Assembly (NCBI GenBank): GCA_041484525.1 | Contig: JBGPHT010000080.1 | Span: 1 to 33,613, forward strand | From: JBGPHT01 sp041484525 | GTDB lineage: Bacteria; Acidobacteriota; Terriglobia; Bryobacterales; Bryobacteraceae | Reading direction: 5' to 3' | DNA: 33,613 nucleotides | In this document: in pieces, positions 1 to 9,400 of the stretch | Layout: each line of letters opens with the position of its first letter | Numbering within the stretch: the first letter of the stretch is position 1 | Made by a program: the position numbers and the translations under genes | Notes under the pieces: generated by a model | What the model was told of the DNA's origin: nothing | Databases searched by the model: none | What the model saw: only the letters and a program-made list of their open reading frames with translations

Positions 1-43
1 GGGACGGTGAGTAACGGATTACTCCGTTGCTCTCCGTCCTACT

Positions 44-229
44 CTACCGGCCAGAATCGCTCTCCCGGCATCTTCGGCCGCGTTGCCCCTTGGAGCAGTA
101 CCGCCGAAATAATCTGCGTTCTGCTTGCCGCACTACACTAGGTTCGGGCGTCGATACGATGGTGGCGTCATCCATCGTGAACGATCCCCCACCAAGATCG
201 CCGGTGATGCCCACGCTGGAGATCCCACA
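44..229 (-). pseudogene. possible PEP-CTERM protein tail, decayed
   Basis: Read on the minus strand, codons around 140-229 give a glycine-rich stretch followed by FTMDDATIVSTPEPS. That resembles the end of exosortase-sorted surface proteins, where a short 'DD-x-x-I' strand precedes the PEP motif. The PEP codons lie at 140-148. After the motif the frame should enter a hydrophobic helix and an arginine cluster. Instead it gives VVRQAERRLFRRYCSK and a stop at 44-46, so the anchoring helix is missing or out of frame. The upstream part of the gene is not seen. I read this as a remnant; it could be chance similarity. Confidence 0.3.
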
Positions 230-238
230 GGTAGAAGC

Positions 239-244
239 TATAAT
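239..244 (+). promoter_or_regulatory. perfect -10-like TATAAT
   Basis: TATAAT lies 32 nt upstream of the ATG at 277 of the broken replication-initiator-like gene, in a locally AT-rich patch (about 236-270). No good -35 is visible at 17 nt; the hexamer there reads CTGGAG. It may be a surviving promoter of the decayed gene. Confidence 0.3.
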
Positions 245-276
245 ATTAGATACTTCTTTTAGATTTCATCAAAACC

Positions 277-1648
277 ATGGAGGCGGAAAAACAGGAGCAC
301 AACCCAATCGTATTGATACAGGTTCAGCATCCGGACGATGAAGGCCCTTTCAAGAAAGGGAGTGGTTCGGACGCCATCCGGCCCGAACTCAACATCGAGA
401 AATGGCCGGCAATCTGGAAGCTGGCAATGTCCAAGCATCCGCCGGCGGTTCGACGGCCAAGATCCTCAAGAAAAAGTGGGGCACAAACATGATCGACTCA
501 ATAACCGAGTCTCTGCGGCGCCTGCGGACTGCACCGTTTACCTGGGTGAACTCCTACGTGGACGGCAGCAGCAGGGGAACCATCGAAGAGCTCGACACCT
601 TCACGATCCTTTCGGAGCTGAAGCTGATTCGCCAAAAGATGGACGGCCGTGTCACGAAGGAGGCCGGATACTTCCGGTTCAACGACCTGACGCTCCGCAA
701 TCTTCTCGCGCACCACACCAAGCCGGTTCTTTTTGACACGATTCTGCAATTCCGAAGCGAAGTCGCTCAACTGCTGTATACGCACGCCGACCTCATCCTC
801 TCCGACAAGCGGCAGTATGAGCGCCGATCCAAGGAGCTTCTCGCGGATCTTGGGCTTCGCGGCAGCGAGTACCAAAGAATCAACCGTCGCAAGGTGACTC
901 TGGAGCGCGCGCTTCAGGAGCTTCGTGGCGTGCCGATCTCAACGGGCGTCATTGGGTATGCGGGCCTCGAACGAACGAAGGACGGGAAGGACTACAAGGT
1001 CGTATTCATCAAGTCGAGCAGTCTCTTCAAACGCGCAACGCTACGAGTACCGAGTAGGGGAGAGGCTGCGCTTCTGACGGTGAGCCGAACCGCGATTGAG
1101 CGCCAGGCCGAGGATATTGTCGGCCACTTTCACAAGATGTTCCACAACGTGACCCCCGCCTATCCGCAGTCGAAGGAAATCGCCCATGCAGTTAGCTTGA
1201 TCGCACAGCACGGGATTGACCGCGAAAATACATCGTTGAGTTCAGTCTCCAGGCCGCCGCCAAGACCAAGTACGCCCCCCAAGCCTTCGGAGGAATTCTC
1301 CAGTACACGAGTCGTGCAGTAGCTGCCTATGAGGACAACCAGTGCGAAATTGAAACGGCGCGGCAGAACACAGCCGCGACTGCCAACCGCCGCAACTGGG
1401 ACCAACTCCAGAAGAAAGTTGAAGAGGCACGCCGCGAAGAAGCCCGCGCGAAGATCGAGAGCATGACTGAAGAAAACCGGAGCGCCCTCTATGAGCGCAT
1501 GAAACGCGAACTTCTCAGTCGGAGTCCGTGGCTTGCACAACACGCATCAGGCCGGATGCTGGAGGATATGATCCGTGCCGCGATGCTCACCGAAGTCATG
1601 GCTGCCGGTCCGAACGAAGAGCCTGACCCCCAGTTGCGAACGAGCTAA
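277..1648 (+). pseudogene. replication initiator protein A-like gene, broken into three frames
   Basis: Three consecutive plus-strand frames join into one protein-like sequence. Frame 1 from 277 gives an N-terminus containing LNIEKWPAIWKLAMSKHPP. Another frame (about 460-1225) carries AKILKKKWGTNMIDSI, FRFNDLTLRNLLAHHTKPVL, SEVAQLLYTHADLI and LERALQELRGVPISTG. The third (about 1226-1648) gives YIVEFSLQAAAKTKYAPQAF and then a charged coiled-coil-like tail ending LRTS. The core resembles RepA/RPA-type initiators as I remember them, with winged-helix elements and a stretch rich in 'KDGKDYKVVF'. The first join looks like an internal deletion of roughly 100 residues. The second is a -1 shift at the AAAA run near 1223-1226 (GAA AAT read where GAA AAA TAC is expected). 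Family assignment is from memory; the frame breaks are seen directly. It suggests an integrated plasmid or similar replicon remnant. Confidence 0.55.
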
Positions 1649-1845
1649 TTCCAGCCGTCTGCCCGTTGATCATATCGGTATGTCGAAATTCAGAGGTCCA
1701 TATCCTCTGTGTACGATACATGTACGATAAACGAACGAAACCCGCGAAATCGCCAAGTTGAGCGCATTGCGAAATCAATAACTTGCGCGCCATCAACGCT
1801 GTGATTGCGATCCTGACCCGCGCCTCCAAAATTTCCCCTTGAAAG

Positions 1846-2093
1846 ACCTGTCCCGGCAAAAAGCTGGCGTAGGGGAAGCCATAACTGCCGCCTCCCAGGC
1901 TGGTCGACCCTGACCGGGCAGGCCGTCTGCGCGGCGTTGAAATTAGAAGCCCTGCGACGAGGCGAAATTTCCGTCGGACCAGACTTCCTGCTTGAATTCG
2001 GCGCCAGTTTGAACGTGTGATTCTCGCGCACGTAAGTGGCGTTCGCCACACTCGTCAGCTTGTCGTTGTAGTAGAGGCCGGCGGTGTTGGGCC
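1846..2093 (-). pseudogene. fragment of a TonB-dependent receptor gene
   Basis: These 248 bp align nearly base for base with 8151-8402 inside the intact receptor gene of this window, in the same orientation. The fragment has scattered substitutions and three small deletions (1, 2 and 1 bases) that destroy the frame. Preserved pieces on the minus strand include GLYYNDKLTSVANATYVREN and YGFPYASFLPGQ. Similarity stops abruptly at both ends. It is probably a relic of a paralogous receptor rather than a recent copy, given the many synonymous-type changes. No start, plug or C-terminal strand remains. Confidence 0.85.
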
Positions 2094-2457
2094 GGGATTG
2101 TTGACGATCGCCTAGTGCTGGTCCTGGGTGGAGGCGGCCGAAAGAATCGTCGGTGTAGCGGGTCTGCTGGGCCGTTGGCGTCGGTGTGTTGGGTGACGCG
2201 GGAGCGGCGTCAATGTCCTGTGGGCAGGTTTTGAACGACCCTCCCAAACGTAGACTCCATCATCAATAGCATGCTGCCAGCTGTCAATACAAATAGGCCC
2301 CCAAATACAACCGTAACCCTGCGGTCGGCTCGCAGTAGGTACATCTGCCGAAGTTTGCCCGCGCAGGTGAGAGACCGTCACTGGCTTGAGCCATCGATCG
2401 AGGTGCTACTAAAGCAACCTTGACGAACCCCACCGGCCACGTCGTCGCGGCAGCGGG
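2094..2457. other. stretch without a recognisable gene
   Basis: About 360 bases between two gene fragments. A minus-strand open frame at 2112-2381 gives a proline-, histidine- and arginine-rich sequence typical of out-of-frame GC-rich DNA. I recognise no domain, RNA or repeat here. Confidence 0.5.
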
Positions 2458-2739
2458 TCACCGCACGTCCTCGGACAGCGCGATGACGGAGTTCTGGGTT
2501 GAACTCCTGTTCCAGACGAGAGGGACTTGTGCCGATAAGCTGAGAGAAAGTCGATCAGGGCTACACTCCGATAGGAGAACTACAACTGCAAAATGGTAAC
2601 GCGAGAGAAGAGCCGAGCGGTGCCATTGCGGCAGCTTGGTGTCTTCCCAAATGTGAACGCGGCGCCAAACCGATGGATCAATGTCGCGCGGCGTGATTTT
2701 CAGTGGGTAAAGCGCGCGTTTTTTCGCTCGTTTCGTCAT
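2458..2739 (-). pseudogene. N-terminal stub of a plasmid pRiA4b ORF-3-like protein
   Basis: The minus-strand frame starting at 2739 begins MTKRAKKRALYPLKITPRDI and continues PSVWRRVHIWEDTKLPQWHR. This is the hallmark start of the pRiA4b ORF-3 family (PF07929): a beta strand 'Y-x-L-K-I-T', then 'P-x-V-W-R-R', then 'L-x-x-L-H'. In normal members the motif continues with an 'MGW...HLHxF' segment and about 130 further residues. Here the sequence turns into unrelated residues after WHRSALLSR and stops at 2458. The gene is therefore truncated or frameshifted near 2620. The family is common on plasmids and in accessory regions, matching the replication-initiator-like relic next door. Confidence 0.6.
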
Positions 2740-2752
2740 ACTAGCATCGGGC

Positions 2753-3649
2753 ATGAAAGCACTCCTGATCCTACCGCTGCTGATACGCGCCGCCGGCGCG
2801 GCGGACTACGCGGGCGCGGAAGCGTGCCGAAAATGCCACGCAGCGGAATACGAGGCGCAGTCGCACAGCGCGCACGCCCATGCCCTGGCGCCTTCCACAT
2901 CCAGCCAACCGGGCGATTGGGCTTTTGGCGCGGGCACGCAGGCAATCACCTTCGTCAGCCGCGTGGATCGTGAGAATTATCGAGAACACGGCGAGACCTG
3001 GTACAAGGCTCTGGACGGCTTCGGCGTCACACCCGGGCACCGCTATACGGACGGAATCCAGTTTCGCGTCTTCGACCCCGACGCGCGCATTCTGCGCTGC
3101 TTCGCGTGCCACTCCACGGGCCCGCTTACGCTCGGCGAAGACGACCGGATTGTGCCAGCCGAACTCGGCGTGCGATGCGAGGTGTGTCATGGACCTGCCG
3201 CCGCTCACGTGCGCGACCCGGCCCGCAATCGACCTCGCAATCCGGCCCGAATGTCGGCCGCGGAGATGAACTCATTCTGCGGACAGTGCCACCGCCTCAC
3301 GCTGGCGACGGAGGAAGAGACCAGCGACGTGCGTGATCCGCGCAACTCACGCAATCAGCCGATGCTACTGGCCTCCAGCGCCTGCTTCCTGAAGAGTCGC
3401 GGCCGCCTGACGTGCCTCACGTGCCACTCGCCGCATCTGGCACTCGAGCGGAACCGAGCGGCGTACGATCCCACCTGTAAAAACTGCCACCCCGCGGCGC
3501 GCCACACGAACGCCACGGCGGGGCGCGCCTGCGCGGAGTGCCACATGCCGGCTGTCCCGCAGCGGCCGCTGGCTTTCACCAACCATCGGATCGGCGTGTA
3601 TGCGCCACGAGACCCGGTGGTGCCGGTCAGCGTGAAGGCGCGACCTTGA
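2753..3649 (+). CDS. periplasmic 7-heme cytochrome c
   Basis: A 298-residue secreted multiheme cytochrome. The first 17 residues (MKALLILPLLIRAAGAA) form a signal peptide. Seven CxxCH heme-attachment motifs follow: CRKCH (25-29), CFACH, CEVCH, CGQCH, CLTCH, CKNCH and CAECH. The order and the 'CHGPAAAH' and 'CLTCHSPH' contexts match the cytochrome c554/NrfB-like class often found in Acidobacteria. Hemes would be attached by the Sec and Ccm/Ccs systems and would transfer electrons in the periplasm; the partner is unknown. No clear ribosome-binding site precedes the ATG, but a CATACT hexamer ends 10 nt upstream, so the mRNA may be nearly leaderless. Its 3' end overlaps the convergent TPR gene by 23 bp. 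It shares heme number and layout with the N-terminal half of the gene at 16641. Confidence 0.85.
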   Translation: MKALLILPLLIRAAGAADYAGAEACRKCHAAEYEAQSHSAHAHALAPSTSSQPGDWAFGAGTQAITFVSRVDRENYREHGETWYKALDGFGVTPGHRYTDGIQFRVFDPDARILRCFACHSTGPLTLGEDDRIVPAELGVRCEVCHGPAAAHVRDPARNRPRNPARMSAAEMNSFCGQCHRLTLATEEETSDVRDPRNSRNQPMLLASSACFLKSRGRLTCLTCHSPHLALERNRAAYDPTCKNCHPAARHTNATAGRACAECHMPAVPQRPLAFTNHRIGVYAPRDPVVPVSVKARP

Positions 3650-4313
3650 ACTGCTGCTCGATGGCTGCTGCCTCCGATTGGCGCCCTGCTGCCCGTAGGC
3701 ATCTCGCCAGTGCGCGGGCGGCGGACCGCGTCTGCGGATCTTGCGGTCCCATCAGCCGCACGTCGATGGCGAGCGCGCGTTCGAGCAGCGGAATGCCCTC
3801 TTTGGGTGGCACTTCGAGAGCCAGCGCGGTCAGCACCAGCGCCACGATTGCGCCGTCTTTCCCATCGGCAATTTCCGCCTTCGCCAGCGCCCGCCGTAGG
3901 AGGGTGGCGGCGCCCGCATGGTCTCCCGCTGCTTTTCGGAACTCAGCCAGGGCCGATAGCGCCGGACCGGAGACCGTGGCGTCCGTCGATTCCGCCGCCC
4001 GCCTAAGCAGCCGCTCGGCCTCCGAGGGGGGCGAAATCGCGGCCAGCGCGGATACATCTTCGAGGGTCTGGGGCGCGGTTGTGCCGAGGGCACTCTCATC
4101 CAAGCGGACAGCTTCCGCCAGGGCGCGGCGAGCCCCGGCCCTATCTCCGGCGCCACGCAGGAAGAGGCCGAGATCGCGCGCCGCCTGCGCTGTGCGGGCG
4201 TCCGCGGCGCCATACTCGCGTTGCCGGCGCACGAGGTTTTCCTCGTAGACGCGGCGCAGCATGGCGGTGTCGGGCTGAAACGCCAGCGCGGCCAACCACA
4301 GCGCTATGATCAT
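3627..4313 (-). CDS. tetratricopeptide-repeat protein
   Basis: A 228-residue alanine/arginine-rich helical protein beginning MIIALWLAALAFQPDTAMLR, where the first 12 or so residues look like a short signal or anchor. Helical repeats of TPR type follow, such as GDRAGARRALAEAVRLDES, GDHAGAATLLRRALAKAE and EGIPLLERALAIDVRL. The spacing of 'A-x-x-L-x-x-A-L' and the 'T-x-x-x-L-E-D-V' element are typical of the tandem repeats in kinesin-light-chain-like TPRs. Its ATG overlaps the stop codon of the upstream glycoside hydrolase gene (ATGA), so translation is probably coupled and it is likely the last gene of that operon. Role unknown; probably a protein-protein scaffold at the envelope. It starts inside a longer open frame whose upstream part is a shadow of the hydrolase gene. 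Confidence 0.75.
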   Translation of the reverse strand: MIIALWLAALAFQPDTAMLRRVYEENLVRRQREYGAADARTAQAARDLGLFLRGAGDRAGARRALAEAVRLDESALGTTAPQTLEDVSALAAISPPSEAERLLRRAAESTDATVSGPALSALAEFRKAAGDHAGAATLLRRALAKAEIADGKDGAIVALVLTALALEVPPKEGIPLLERALAIDVRLMGPQDPQTRSAARALARCLRAAGRQSEAAAIEQQFKVAPSR

Positions 4314-6394
4314 CGTTTGACCGAGATCGTATACCACGTCGTGACCGGATCTCCGATCGCGAGCGTCCACCCTTCGGCCGTCTTCTTGCCCGGAATCGGA
4401 TCTCCGATAGCGTGGCCGGAGCCATCCAGCGCAGCCGCGGTCACAGTCTTCGCACCCTCCAGACCGCGCAGCGTCACGGTACCCGACACCGGTTCGATCA
4501 ACGACGGAGACTCGCCCTGATTCGCCACCCTGGTATGCGCGTCGTTCCACTTCAGTCCGGTGTTGGAGACGCGCGATCCCGCCGTGAGCAGCATCTTCTC
4601 CGACCGCGCGATCGGCTTCGCATCCATCGACGACAACACAATCGCCGCGAAATCGTTGGCGATACCGGCCGAGAGATTCCGAAGCTTCGCCGGATTCTTC
4701 TTGAGAAATCCGATGAGCGCTTGCGTGCGATCCGTCTCGACCGTGACCAGGCCGGTCTTCCAGGTGAGCTCTTTGGTGTCCGACACGATCTCGCTCGCAT
4801 CCACCGCCGGATATTTCTCCGTCGGCTGCCCGTCGAGCGAACGGATGCGTACGCCGTGCTCGAGCGGCAGACCAAGCGGGAAGCCGGGAGTGAAGTAAGG
4901 CTGCTCGGCTCGCGGCAGCCGCCGGCTGTCCACCACCTGCTGCGCGGAATAGGTGCGCGCTACCGTCTGCCGCGCCGGCCGCACATCGCCGCGCAGGAAC
5001 GCCAGAGCGCCCGTCGCCATTTCGGTCATCCGCACCGGGTCGTGCGAGATGTCGAAGGGATCGGCGACGTACGGTTTCCACGCCGCGTCGCGCTTCGGCT
5101 CGAAGGTGTACATGACGATCGCGTCCCAATCCTGCAGGCTTCCGTAGGCTGCCAGGATGGGAATGCCCTCGCTCGCCCAATCGTTGGGAAACGGATGATT
5201 GGTCTCGCTCACGGTGTACGGCTTGCCGGCGAACGCGGTGCGCGAAAGCTGGACGACGGTCGAGTTCAGCGGGTCGTTCACCATCGGCGTATTCACCGGC
5301 GGAGGCGAACCGGGATGCTGCCAGTAGACGTGCCCGTCCACGATGTCGAGCTTCGCCAGCGAGCGCAGCATCGTGTACGGACTGCTGGTGTGGCTGTGAT
5401 CGGCGGTGCCGGTGATGGGCACTTTCACCCCGAGCGTGGTCTTCAGATACGCACTCATGTCGAGATAGAATTTGCTCTCGGCGTCCATGTAGAAGGCCAG
5501 TTCCGTCGCATAGCGCGGATTCGGCGCGGCGGCCGTTTCCTGTCCCTTGAGGCGCGGAACCGGCGCATCGCCCGCGACACCGGCCTGCTCGCGAATCTTC
5601 TGCAGCACATCGGCGCTGACGTTCTGCCGCAGCCAGTCGTTGTACAGCTTCGTCAGTTCCTCTTCGTAAAAAGGAGTGGGCGCGCGGAACCCCATGTACA
5701 GTGCGTTCTCGTTCAGAATTTCCACGATGGCGATCGCCGGATCGTTGCGATACTCCAGGCCGGTGTACGGGTTCACGTGCGTCAGCAGGTTCTTCGCGTA
5801 CTCCTTCTGCAGCTCGATCAGCCGCGTATCGTAAAGCGTGAGACCCTTCCCCCACTGGATCTTGTCGAAGTCCTGGACTCCGTCGCCGGCCTTATAGGAG
5901 CGGCCGACATTGAGGTTGAGGTCGGCGTAGATGCCGCGCTTCTTGAGTTCCGCAAACAGAAAGTCGAGCCGGTCAAGCTGCTGTGGATCGAAGGAGCGGC
6001 TGTCGTTCTTGGTGGAGTCGATAATGCCGCGAGGCGCGGGAAGGTCGATGAAGTGCAGCCGGACCATGTTCACGCCGAACCGGGCGAGCGCCGCGGCCCA
6101 CATCGGCGCATCCTCTTTAGGTGGCAGCTCGACCGATCCGCGGCTCCAATCGGTGAAGTGCACGCCCCAGAATCGGATGCGTTGGCCGTTGGGCTTCGCC
6201 AGGTGGCCGTTGCGGATTCCGATGAAGCCGTCCTTGCCGGCGGGCGCGTCGAGGAGGAAAGACACATCCGCCAGGGAGGAGGCTCCCTGGCGATGGTCGA
6301 TGACGAACGGTTTCAGCAGCGAGTCGTCCCATTGGGCGAACGCACTAGTGGCGAACAGGAGTGCCAGCAACCTCCCACGTACGGCAAACGTCAT
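4310..6394 (-). CDS. secreted GH5-like glycoside hydrolase
   Basis: A 694-residue secreted enzyme with a signal peptide MTFAVRGRLLALLFATSAFA and cleavage near AFA-QW. The start at 6394 is preferred over an upstream in-frame ATG at 6421 because AAAGGG sits 6 nt upstream and the signal peptide begins there. The body looks like a (beta/alpha)8 clan GH-A barrel: RFWGVHFTDW and FGVNMVRLHFIDLP near the N-terminus, EILNEN with the likely acid/base Glu at about 229, and YTVSETNHPFPNDW with the likely nucleophile Glu at about 397. The last 200 residues look like beta-sandwich material. Substrate cannot be read from sequence; beta-linked polysaccharide is likely. It is 36 nt downstream of the TonB receptor stop and overlaps the TPR gene by 4 nt, so it belongs to the GH35-receptor operon. 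The exact GH family is uncertain (GH5-like or another clan-A family). Confidence 0.8.
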   Translation of the reverse strand: MTFAVRGRLLALLFATSAFAQWDDSLLKPFVIDHRQGASSLADVSFLLDAPAGKDGFIGIRNGHLAKPNGQRIRFWGVHFTDWSRGSVELPPKEDAPMWAAALARFGVNMVRLHFIDLPAPRGIIDSTKNDSRSFDPQQLDRLDFLFAELKKRGIYADLNLNVGRSYKAGDGVQDFDKIQWGKGLTLYDTRLIELQKEYAKNLLTHVNPYTGLEYRNDPAIAIVEILNENALYMGFRAPTPFYEEELTKLYNDWLRQNVSADVLQKIREQAGVAGDAPVPRLKGQETAAAPNPRYATELAFYMDAESKFYLDMSAYLKTTLGVKVPITGTADHSHTSSPYTMLRSLAKLDIVDGHVYWQHPGSPPPVNTPMVNDPLNSTVVQLSRTAFAGKPYTVSETNHPFPNDWASEGIPILAAYGSLQDWDAIVMYTFEPKRDAAWKPYVADPFDISHDPVRMTEMATGALAFLRGDVRPARQTVARTYSAQQVVDSRRLPRAEQPYFTPGFPLGLPLEHGVRIRSLDGQPTEKYPAVDASEIVSDTKELTWKTGLVTVETDRTQALIGFLKKNPAKLRNLSAGIANDFAAIVLSSMDAKPIARSEKMLLTAGSRVSNTGLKWNDAHTRVANQGESPSLIEPVSGTVTLRGLEGAKTVTAAALDGSGHAIGDPIPGKKTAEGWTLAIGDPVTTWYTISVKR

Positions 6395-6430
6395 GTTAGT
6401 CCCTTTGTGGGGCTGGCCCACGGCCCCACT

Positions 6431-9400
6431 CTAGAATGTAAACCGCGCGACCAGTTGGCCGTTGCGCTGGGCGCCGATCCCGGTGAAGTTAATGAACCCG
6501 TAGCCGCCCGTGAGCTGGCTGGCCCCATTGGTCGTAGTGGTTGCGGTCGGATTCGTAGCCGAGGGCCCCGACAACTTGAGCCGGTTGAAAGCGTTGAAGA
6601 ACTCCGCCCGCACCTGCAGCGACATCTTCTCGCGCAGTTGGAACGTGCGCCCGAAGTTCAAGTCTTCGTTGGCCTGCCGCTGCCACCGATAGTCACTGTA
6701 ATAAGGCGCCGCGGAGCCCAACTGACCGGCGCCTACATCCACCCACGCGTTCGGGTTCAGCACCAGGTCCTTGGTCGGATCGATGCAGCCGCAGTTCGGA
6801 TCCTTCAGGTAGAGCGACTGTCCGGCGACGCGATTCATGCGCGTTCCGCCCTGCAGTGTGTACGTCCCCAGATTGTTGCGCGATGCCGGCACGCCGATCA
6901 GCGCGCCGCTGGCATACCGCAGCACGCCACCGAAATTCCAGCCGCCGGTGAGCTGCCGCATCCACCTATTCGTGCTCAGCTTCGGCGTGCTGTAGTTGAA
7001 CCCGATCACCAGAATGAACGGCGTGGACGTCCCTTGGAGAGACTTCTGGTTGGCGCGGTTGAACACGTCGTTGATGCCGCCGCCGCCCGGTCCGGGATTG
7101 CCGCCGGTGCCGAGCGCCTGCTCCTTCTGCCACGAGAACGACGACGTCAGATCCAGGCCGTGCGAGTAGCGCTTGGTCACTTTGACCTGCAGTCCGTCGT
7201 ACCAGCTATTGCCCAGAGGCGCCCAACGTTCGGACAGGCCGTCGTTATATTCGGGGAAGGGACGCAGCGCCTGCGCCACGGTCCCGCTATTGGGGAAGCT
7301 GGCGTAGGGTTTGGTAATGCCGCGCGCGGCCGCTGCCGCCGAGGTGATGGGCGAGGTCAGCAATGTGCGGTCATCGGCGTTGGTCAGGTCGATGTGGTAC
7401 TTGGCAAACGTCGCCGGCTGAATCGCATTCTGCGCGACCAGGCCGTTGGCCTCGAGCCACACGCCGCGGTTACCGACATACGCAGCCTCGACCGACAGAC
7501 CGCGAGCGACCTCCCGCTGTAGAGAAAGGTTCCACTGATTCACGCGCGCCGGACGCCCGCCGTTGGGATCGTTGATCTGGCCGCCCCACGCCGCGGGAAC
7601 ATTTAACTGTCCGGCGCTGGGTACGATTCCGGGATCGAGAGTGGCGGTGTAGAGGTCCGCCGAATTGTAGTGGAGCCCATTCGCCAGTTGCAGGGCCGAC
7701 TGTCCGAACGCCGGATTAGAGAAGCTCAGGGAGTTGAAGCCGACGCCCAGACTGGAGGAACCGCCGGTGACGTACCACCAGTTCGCGCCGCCCGAATAGG
7801 AGACGCCCCAACCCGCCCGCAGCACGGTCTTTTCATTGAGCTGGTAGGCCGCGCTCAGACGCGGACCGATCGCGTAGGGATAAGTATTCACGAAATTGCA
7901 GTTGCAGCGGCCGGTTCCGAAGCCTTCATAAGCAATGCCGCCCGGGAGGCCGCCGGCAGATGGATTCGGAGTACTGACGCCCACCTGGCTGGTGCGGTAA
8001 TGCAGCTCGTGACCCTGGCCGGCGTAGTCCCAACGCACGCCGTATTCGATCGTTAGTTTGCGCGTGATCTTCCAGTTGTCCAGGAGGTAGAGTCCCCATC
8101 CCTTTTTGCGCCACTGCAGCGTGCGCGGCGCTTGTACACTGGCGTTCTGCACCTGTCCCAGCAAAAAGCTGGCGTAGGGGAAGCCATAATTGCCGCCGCC
8201 CAGGCTCGTCGATCCCTGACCGGGCAGCGCCGTCTGCGCAGCGTTGAAATTATAGAAGCCCTGCGACTGGTAGAAATTTCCGTCGGACCAGACTTCCTGC
8301 TTGAATTCGGCGCCCAGTTTGAACGTGTGATTCTCGCGCACGTAGGTGGCGTTCGCCACGCTGGTCAGCTTGTCGTTGTAGTAGAGGCCGGCCGTGTTGG
8401 GCCCAAGCTGGTTCCCCAGCCCGCCCGCGTTGCTATTGGCCGAGCTGATGTACGGGAATCCCGACGGGTTGGTGGCGCTGCCCACTAGCCCCAGGTTCTT
8501 CACCGCGTCATACCCGAGCACTTCGGGCGGCGAGCTATCCGGATTGTGGAAGCGCATGTACCCGGCGCCGAGATGGACCAGGAACCGCGGCGTGAAAGAT
8601 TTGTCGAAGTTCAGGCGCACGTTGTGCCCGTAGATCTGCTGCACACGCACGGCGCTGATGGGATACGGCAAGCCGTCGGGCCCCGTAAGCTGGTCGGTAT
8701 TCTGCACCGACCAGTAGCCGCTCAGCTTGGCGGTGTCGCTGAAACTGTGATCCACCTTGATGCTCGGGATGGATTGGTATTTGTGATTCGGTACGCTGGC
8801 CCGGTAATTCTGCACCAGATCCGAAGTGGTGGGAGCCGGCAGCAGCCCCTGAATCTTCATCGCGACCTTGTCCAGCAGATTCTGCGGCACGATGTTTCCC
8901 GGATACAAATTGCGATACGTCTTGCCGTTGGCGGCGACGAAATCGGAACCCGGATCGTAGATCGCGTTCTCGAGGATCGGGCGGCCCAGATCGTCATTCC
9001 CCAGCACCTTGCCCGTCAGCGCCCGGCTGAAATCGCCCGTGCGATAGGCTGCTGTGGGCACAGTCAACAAGGTGTCGCTGGAGCGGGCCTTCACGCGGAA
9101 CTCTTCGAGGCTGAAGAAGAAGAACGTCTTGTTCTTGCCGTTGTAGATCTTGGGAATCCACACCGGTCCACCCACGGAGAAGCCGAAATCGTGCTTCCGG
9201 TCGACGCCCAACGCGTGGGTGAACGGACGGGCCGCGTTGAAATCTTCGTTCGTCAGGTATTCGTATCCGCTACCGTGGACTTGGTTGGTGCCGCTCTTGG
9301 TGGTGAAGTTGAAGACGCCGCCGAGCACCTGCCCATACTCCGGCGAGAAGTTGGAGGTCTGCACTGAAAACTCGCCGATCGATTCCACCGACGCTGCGGA

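Noticed and set aside
1223..1226. Programmed -1 frameshift site in the replication-initiator-like gene
   Set aside because: The AAAA run could slip, but there is no X-XXY-YYZ heptamer and the gene is also broken upstream, so ordinary decay is simpler.
4314..5855. Upstream part of the long minus frame containing the TPR protein
   Set aside because: It is a second frame of the GH5-like gene. The real start is MIIALWL at 4313, overlapping the hydrolase stop.
4412..7522. 1036-codon plus-strand open frame
   Set aside because: It is antisense to the GH5-like and TonB receptor genes and is rich in Arg, His, Val and Gln with no domain. The minus-strand genes have signal peptides, catalytic motifs and operon spacing.
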